A stretch of DNA of 64,000 nt. Origin: Spodoptera frugiperda (Eukaryota; Arthropoda; Insecta; Lepidoptera; Noctuidae). This document shows positions 37,340 to 64,000 of this stretch, in pieces (within the stretch, counting starts at the first letter, position 1; each line of letters starts with the position of its first letter). A program made the translations under genes and the position numbers. Location: the NCBI RefSeq assembly GCF_023101765.2, contig NC_064237.1:6171649-6235648 (forward strand). Reading direction: 5' to 3'. Below the pieces are notes generated by a model. That model was not told the origin of the DNA. It searched no databases and was given only the letters and a program-made list of their open reading frames with translations.

Positions 37340-38269
37340 TTGCTCAAAAATTCCTGGCGTAAATCCACCTTGAAAACATATGAGGTAGCGTGGAAACGTT
37401 GGACTTCCTGGTCAATGTCTAAAAACATTGACATGCATAATCCTACAGGTACTCAACTAGCTCAATTTTTATCTGATTTACATCTCATTCATAATTTATC
37501 ATATAATACAATTATTTTACATAAATCTGTTGTTTCCACCTTATGTAATGCTGAAAGGTCGAGTCAATTAAGTTCACATGTTCTTGTAAAGCATATTTTA
37601 AAATCAATTGCTCTAAAAAATCCAAAGTGTGCTAAGCCACCAATTTGGGATATTAGTCAGTTAATTACCTATCTAAGCAATTACACTGTAAACGAAAATA
37701 ATATCTTTCAAATATCACGCCATACTGCGATTATTTTACTACTCTGTTCAGGCAGACGCATCCATGACTTAACACTGCTACAAGTTGATCCCGACCATTA
37801 TATTAAATCAGATGACAGTGTTACATTATGGCCTCAATTTGGTTCAAAAACAGATTGTAGTACTCGCAGACAGTCTGGCTGGAAACTTCTTACAAACCCC
37901 AACAATAGTAATCTAAATCCTATATTCTGGTTAGAGAAAACTGTACAAATATTACACGAAAGACGTAAAGCTTCAAAATCATTTAATTTGTTTATTACAG
38001 TCAGAGGTGCACCAAAACCTGCTTCACGTACTGTCATCGCAGGCTGGGTTAAAACCCTTTTCAAAGAAGCTGGTATCATAGCAACTCCCGGGAGTACACG
38101 TTCTGCAGTAGCCTCTAAAAGCTGGCTAGAAAATCATCCCCTGGACGAAATCCTATCTCGAGGAAACTGGCAATCTGCTAAAACATTCCAGAATTTCTAC
38201 AGAAGAGAAGTGATAAGAAGTGGTGATTCAAATCTAAATGTTTCTGAATTGTTTAATCCAGTTAATTAA
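37340..38269 (+). CDS. DIRS tyrosine recombinase
   Basis: The open frame gives 309 residues. An N-terminal SAM-like core-binding region (STLKTYEVAWKRWTSW, TQLAQFLSDL) precedes a catalytic domain. The first catalytic arginine lies in LLCSGRRIHDLTLLQ, the second in PGSTRSAVASKSW, and the nucleophile tyrosine in KTFQNFYRREV. This order is typical of the recombinases of DIRS and PAT elements, which replace the integrase of LTR retrotransposons and insert circular DNA by recombination at a short identical core. The frame is intact. The ATG at 37340 is 16 bases past the stop of the RNase H/methyltransferase frame, so translation may depend on reinitiation or a separate transcript. Confidence 0.88.
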   Translation: MLKNSWRKSTLKTYEVAWKRWTSWSMSKNIDMHNPTGTQLAQFLSDLHLIHNLSYNTIILHKSVVSTLCNAERSSQLSSHVLVKHILKSIALKNPKCAKPPIWDISQLITYLSNYTVNENNIFQISRHTAIILLLCSGRRIHDLTLLQVDPDHYIKSDDSVTLWPQFGSKTDCSTRRQSGWKLLTNPNNSNLNPIFWLEKTVQILHERRKASKSFNLFITVRGAPKPASRTVIAGWVKTLFKEAGIIATPGSTRSAVASKSWLENHPLDEILSRGNWQSAKTFQNFYRREVIRSGDSNLNVSELFNPVN

Positions 38270-38480
38270 TTAATAATCAATACAAACTTTATTTATTATT
38301 TTTTTGTTATAGGTACTTTTGTTCTGTTATTAGATCACCAAATAATAAATACTCATATGTACCTTTCTATGTTTAATAATAAATATATTTAATTATAACC
38401 TGTGTTTTAAATACTAAAAAGTTTTTCCGATCACATTGGCGTTAGCACATCAGTGGCGTCACCAGGCGATAACAAACAGG

Positions 38481-38579
38481 TCTCAATAATAAAGCTTCCA
38501 GTGACGGTCAAGGATTTAATAGCAGGGTTTTACCTGAAATAAAACGCATATTAAATACTTACCTCACTGGAAGCTTTAT
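38481..38579 (-). repeat. DIRS internal complementary region
   Basis: Bases 38481-38520 are the exact complement of the left terminus (TCTCAATAATAAAGCTTCCA through AAGGATTTAAT). Bases 38521-38579 are the complement of the right terminus (AGCAGGGTTTTACCTGAAAT through CACTGGAAGCTTTAT). The two meet at ATTAAAT/AGCAG, so the region records the end-to-end junction of the circular form. One base differs from the present right end (GGG here against GCG). Confidence 0.9.
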
Positions 38580-38609
38580 CTTCACTTCTGCCTGGTTATA
38601 TTGAGCCAA

Positions 38610-38801
38610 TGAACAAAAAAGTAGCTCGGACATTTTATGTAACTAAAATGACAAGCAAACACCAGGTGGCGCCACTGGGTAGGTCAAAAAAGTACTAAAA
38701 TCATAAGAAATCGCCGGAAACGGATATGCTCTCTCAATAATAAAGCTTCCAGTGAGGTAAGTATTTAATATGCGTTTTATTTCAGGTAAAACGCTGCTAT
38801 T
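38610..38801 (-). repeat. DIRS right inverted terminal repeat and unique right extension
   Basis: Bases 38610-38755 mirror the left repeat. The terminus then diverges slightly (GAGGTAAGTATTTAATATG), extends with CGTTTTATTTCAGGTAAAAC and ends GCTGCT at 38798, followed by ATT. The extension is the part copied in the internal complementary region. Confidence 0.88.
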
Positions 38802-40134
38802 TAGTAGGTATGTCTCACGAATGTTACAATAAAACATTAAAAATATTAAAATTAGTCCACGGCACGGCACAAAAATTCAAATGAAGAAATTGTATCAAAA
38901 TACATAAGTAGGTATCGTTGTACATTCGAAACACCTCTTATTTACTTACCCTCCCTTGCTAAAATATCGTACCAGAAGGTGGTACTTACTTTAATACCTA
39001 CCGTTTTTACTTTGTTTTCTCTGCTATTTTTCCATGTTGATTTAGGAGCAAAGAAAAACAGAATGTGTCTGTTTAACATCAACCGGCGCACATGTAATTG
39101 CGGGCAACGGGCCACTTTTAGGCTCTAGGCAATATTCTTAGACGCCATTTTTGTTCTCTTTTTGTAAGTGACTAAATAAAGTGCTTCTTACCGAGGTACT
39201 TACTTTATCATGGGAATATGAATAGAAATTGTTTCTGGGTAATGATACCGTAGTAGTTAAGTATATTTAAAGAAAGCATGATCTTCTCCTTAAACATTTT
39301 TTAAACCTAACGTATAAATATAGACATAATAGTTACCTATTATTTATTTGTTTTTCTATGTAAGATTGTGAAAAGTAGTGGTACTGTGTGACGTTTGTCG
39401 AATTCTTCAATGATTGACAAAGGCTTAAAATACCATATTGCAATCTACTAACTTTTGATTTAATAATATATCTTTTTACATTATTACGAATTCCAACTTC
39501 ATAAAATAAAAGTTTTAATAGTTTGCTTCCAAGTTCCGACTGCCATCTATTGTTTGTTTAAGCAGATTATAGTAAAAATTGCCATTATGAAAAATATATG
39601 TACTGTATCTTTTTATAAATTTATAGATTTTTAATTATTGCTTTAGTCGCGAATTGCTGAAATGTTTTTGAATATGTATTAAAACATATAATCCATTTTG
39701 ATATCAATTTTGATGAATGAAAATAAAATAAAAATAACATGATATTATTTTACTACGGCAACTCTTGTCATCGTCACGGATTGGTTATTTTCCAGCCAAT
39801 CATTCTGTATTCTATTCTTTGTAAGCATGTCGGCGGCGTAAAAAAGAGATAGCAAGACATTATGCATACAAAACAGAGTGAGTGAGCGCTATAGGCATGG
39901 TGTTTTAGATCATGCTGAAGTAAACGATTTGAAGTGAAACGCACACGAGTTTTGTCATCGCGGGAGATTGTCATACTGTCATTGTCAAAATATAAACCAA
40001 GCTTCACGAAGCCGTGGTGTTTTTTATTAGAAAATTAAGAATAAATATTTATTCGCTTTCAAATAAGTTAAAAGTGAAACAGTGTATATTATGGTGATAA
40101 TATAGGTTAATTGTGATAAAAGAAATTGTTCAAA
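38802..40134 (+). promoter_or_regulatory. Upstream region and 5' UTR of Taf1
   Basis: No gene lies between the DIRS element and Taf1. A pair of inverted CCAAT boxes is present (GATTGG at 39779-39784 and CCAATC at 39796-39801), a common arrangement in housekeeping promoters. Candidate initiators such as AACAGTGTA lie close to the coding start, but the transcription start cannot be fixed. Bases 40091-40105 encode a four-codon upstream ORF (ATG GTG ATA ATA TAG) ending 29 bases before the Taf1 ATG, which may lower translation if included in the mRNA. Confidence 0.45.
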
Positions 40135-61618
<21,484 letters not shown>

Positions 61619-62340
61619 ACGAATGCTATTTATTTGTCTAACAACATCTCTACCAAACATTGAGGTGTTATATTACAATTCTGTATACAGACTGTTATAT
61701 ATAAGGTGTTAAAAGTTGACTAAAACTACTTTGAAATGTTTACTTGAGTATAATTTTATTGTAAATGCATTTTGCATGTATTGGTATCTTATTTACTTCT
61801 TCCCTATATCAGCCATCCTTAACTATATAAGTTACTGGATGAACTTCTAAATGGCTAATTGTTGTTATATTTTCTAAACGTTTTTAACACCTTATAATGT
61901 GATAGACAAATATTTGTTATGAACTAATAGAGAGTAAGAGAAATTAATATTATCATGATTAAGTTTAATAAAAATTATTGTTATATCAAATATTTTTTGT
62001 ATAGGAAATACATAATTTTAAACGTGAATATACGTGTATTTATTTTCCTATCATACTACTACAGACAACCACCTATAAATATAATGTAAATAAATATATA
62101 ATATTATAAAATATAATATATCGATTGAAAATACAGTATCCGTTATACGGATGTAAAAGTAACGTGAATCTTATTATTGTCAATATAACCATTCAATAGT
62201 AAATAATACGGTGTACGCAGTAAAAACTGCACCCACTTATTCGACTCAAAAAGCGTACATTTACCACCATAACCAATAAAACAACACCACGACTATAACA
62301 AAACAAAACTATATAGGAAAGGAAAACAGACTTTCAAAAC
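61619..62340 (+). terminator. Taf1: Taf1 3' UTR with polyadenylation signal
   Basis: After the TAA at 61616-61618 the sequence is AT-rich and non-coding. The first clear polyadenylation hexamer is AATAAA at 61967-61972, giving a 3' UTR of about 370-390 bases. A further AATAAA-type word occurs at about 62275. No other gene is visible before 62340. Confidence 0.6.
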
Positions 62341-62616
62341 AGTAAAAAGCTTGGCATATCGGTCAAATTCCAATGATCCGAGTCGGACCCGGGTAGGGAT
62401 CGATTGCATTGTTAACGTAGGCATTTTAATAGCGGCGCGACCAGGATGCATCGAGTTCCGACCATTCATTGTTCAGTTCGGAGTTTCAGAGGCTCGGACT
62501 AACGCTCGAGTTTCATATGGGTTACGTAAACTCTTAACGAGTTTACCTATAGTGCTGCAGACGTTTACTTTTGTTAGTTATACAGTTTTTTGGTAGATAT
62601 TTTAAAATCGAAAAAG
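62341..62616 (+). promoter_or_regulatory. Possible promoter and untranslated first exon of a downstream gene
   Basis: A locally less AT-rich block without repeat similarity contains an arthropod-type initiator TTCAGT at 62472-62477. A strong donor AAAAAG/GTAAGTATT follows at 62616/62617 with no long ORF between. This would fit a non-coding first exon of a plus-strand gene beyond the window. There is no coding evidence, so this is a guess from signals alone. Confidence 0.28.
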
Positions 62617-62827
62617 GTAAGTATTGTACGAAAATTGTTTAGGATTAGGTATGCGAGTCTGAGCGCCGTGCCGGCAAGGTGTAAGGTACACCCATGGATG
62701 ACACCCTCTATAATGTAACATTTTTGCAAATGGACGGCTTTAGGAATAACTTTCGCCCAATGCTTATGTGATCGAATAGATACATTTTAGGCAACAATAG
62801 TACAAAGCTAGCTACGAAGTATTTCCG

Positions 62828-62930
62828 GAGCTGCGGATTGCCTAGCGGGTTATCAGGGCTCCAGCTTGAAAAGCAGTAGGAACGGGGTGATTTTTAGGCA
62901 GTAAGAGTTGGACAATTTTCCCCCCTCAGC
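62828..62930 (+). repeat. LINE 3' tail
   Basis: GGAGCTGCGGATTGCCTAGC, GGGTTATCAGGGCTCCAGC and GGCAGTAAGAGTTGGACAAT identify another short copy of the family tail, ending in TTTTCCCCCC. Confidence 0.6.
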
Positions 62931-63694
62931 TAAGCTACGCAGTATTTCATATCTGTCTCTATTGATTATATTAAAATTAAATAAAATGTCTATGCCTAGA
63001 TATATAATTAAAGGTACATTATAATTTATAAAACAATACTTGTCATATTTTCTGCGTATCAGAGCGTAAGGTACGAAGGTATGTTTCACGTGGGACGTAT
63101 TATGCGGAACAGTTTTTCGGATGAGACATTCCCATTCAAATGTATGCTAAACGCCTAACCTTAGTAGCGAGACGTATGAATAAAACAGAGCGCCAAGCAC
63201 GAATAACTATCGCATTCGTAATGTAAACGTATCGAGATGACGATACGTCATGAGACGTTAACGGAGTGTGGCAGCACGAAGCCTATTCTTTCAACTATCG
63301 AGAGCTCGCATCGAATTCGATAGTGACGTCATGCAAATGTAAACTAGAGAAGCAGCCAAGTGAACGATTTGAATGACTTATTGAGCATAAAGATTTCGTC
63401 TGAAAACTTAATTAAATTTATATATATATTTCAACCTTTGTCTACACGTTTTATGAAATAATATTTATTAAATAAATATTAATTATGTGCAAAAAGTTCT
63501 TAAAGCGAGTTAAGAGAAATATAACGTGATATTATCTATGAAAAAAAAGTACTTAGTTTCATAAATTTATAATTTTTTTTATGATTTCCGAACGTCGTAT
63601 TTGACATCACCGCCGACATTTGTCATTTGCCGGTTGTTTGTTTGTTATTTTATCTTATGTAAATAAATAACAATTTTAACATGTTACATTTAAA

Positions 63695-63744
63695 ATGAGG
63701 ACGATTCAACTCCAATATGAGCTAATGGTGGAATTTATGCAAAA
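63695..63744 (+). CDS. Candidate first exon of a Zeste-like Myb/SANT DNA-binding protein, partial
   Basis: From the ATG at 63695 the frame reads MRTIQLQYELMVEFMQ before a donor-like AA/GTAAGTAAG. This opening resembles what I remember of lepidopteran proteins with a Zeste-type Myb/SANT-like domain, where a conserved block of SKP and KWxEL words follows. Downstream, bases 63800-63880 do contain LSKPSPG in one frame and SYIQAKWKELVV in another, so the continuation is frame-broken. This could be an intact first exon followed by a decayed exon, a pseudogene copy, or chance. The window ends before it can be settled. Confidence 0.33.
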
Positions 63745-63875
63745 GTAAGTAAGTAAAGATTTCTAAATGTTTCTTTGATTAGCCCTTTTTTTATGTGATG
63801 GACAATAATTTAACGGAGTTTTGTCTAAACCCTCTCCGGGGTGGCAGTTACATTCAGGCCAAATGGAAGGAGCTT

Positions 63876-63968
63876 GTGGTTTGCACCGGAGCGAAATCTG
63901 GCGTACCGGTGAAATTCACCGGTGATTTGCCGATCTCCGGAGATTCACCGGTGATAACCGGTGATGAA
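63876..63968. repeat. Cluster of ACCGGT palindromes
   Basis: Bases 63905-63963 hold four ACCGGT hexamers, two of them within TCACCGGTGA, plus the related CTCCGGAG. Neighbouring copies are arranged in inverted and direct order. Function unknown. Confidence 0.6.
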
Positions 63969-64000
63969 AACCATTAATTTCAAATCAATTTTTTATTAAT

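Larger units (their letters stand above)
33545..38801 (+). mobile_element. DIRS-type tyrosine-recombinase retrotransposon, nearly complete
   Basis: About 5.26 kb long. It carries a gag-like ORF1, an RT/RNase H/methyltransferase-like ORF2 and a tyrosine recombinase instead of a DDE integrase. Ends are inverted repeats (33545-33711 and 38610-38769), the right end having an extra unique 29 bases (38770-38798). The internal complementary region at 38481-38579 contains, in complement, the right extremity joined directly to the left extremity. This is the DIRS hallmark and serves as template for completing the circular DNA intermediate. ATT is present at both outer edges (33545-33547, 38799-38801) and once at the internal junction. 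This fits recombinase-mediated insertion without target duplication. Near-identical inverted repeats suggest fairly recent insertion, although ORF2 has a frame break. Confidence 0.9.

Noticed and set aside
37325..37362. Fusion of ORF2 with the recombinase through the longer frame ending at 37362
   Set aside because: That frame is only stop-free by chance after the RT segment. RNase H and the methyltransferase-like region lie in the frame that stops at 37324.

Overview
The window is eukaryotic nuclear DNA from a moth. It is AT-rich, its gene is split by GT-AG introns, and it is loaded with repeat families typical of Lepidoptera: Helitrons that end in CTAG and sit between A and T, tRNA-derived SINEs, R1/Jockey-like and RTE LINE tails, and foldback MITEs. 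The repeat profile looks most like a noctuid moth, but I cannot name the species from sequence alone.

Region by region. (1) 1-33.5 kb: no supportable protein-coding gene. It is intergenic or intronic DNA with Helitron remnants (1-1298, 6509-8424, 9688-9902, 32765-32971). A LINE lies nested inside a Helitron (7439-8147, with a 12-bp target duplication), and there is a 63-codon dead-on-arrival RTE LINE (12510-12706). An eight-unit satellite array of about 270 bp per unit (16.0-18.3 kb) carries a palindromic MITE in its last unit. Several SINEs and MITEs have readable target-site duplications. (2) 33545-38801: a nearly complete DIRS-type tyrosine-recombinase retrotransposon. It has a gag-like ORF, RT-RNase H-methyltransferase-like ORF2, a tyrosine recombinase, inverted terminal repeats and an internal complementary region that matches both outer ends. 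ORF2 is broken by a reading-frame shift near 36.31-36.33 kb. (3) 40135-61618: one complete gene, Taf1, the largest subunit of TFIID. I resolve it into 35 coding exons with consistent splice phases, giving 5,574 coding bases including the stop and a protein of 1,857 residues. The order is TBP-binding N-terminus, DUF3591/HAT core, zinc knuckle, two bromodomains, two AT-hooks and an acidic tail ending in tryptophan and phenylalanine. Its introns hold SINEs, a 203-bp Helitron, a Helitron helicase fragment and a 419-bp foldback element. (4) 61.6-64.0 kb: the Taf1 3' end with a polyadenylation signal, then weak signs of one or two further transcription units running rightwards out of the window.

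The only cellular gene acts in RNA polymerase II pre-initiation complex assembly. Everything else is mobile or repetitive DNA. The most informative objects are the DIRS element with its ATT/ATT boundaries, a 57-base symmetric exon in Taf1 that encodes a second AT-hook, a very GC-rich Taf1 exon, and small perfect hairpins inside old repeats that look like template-switch products.
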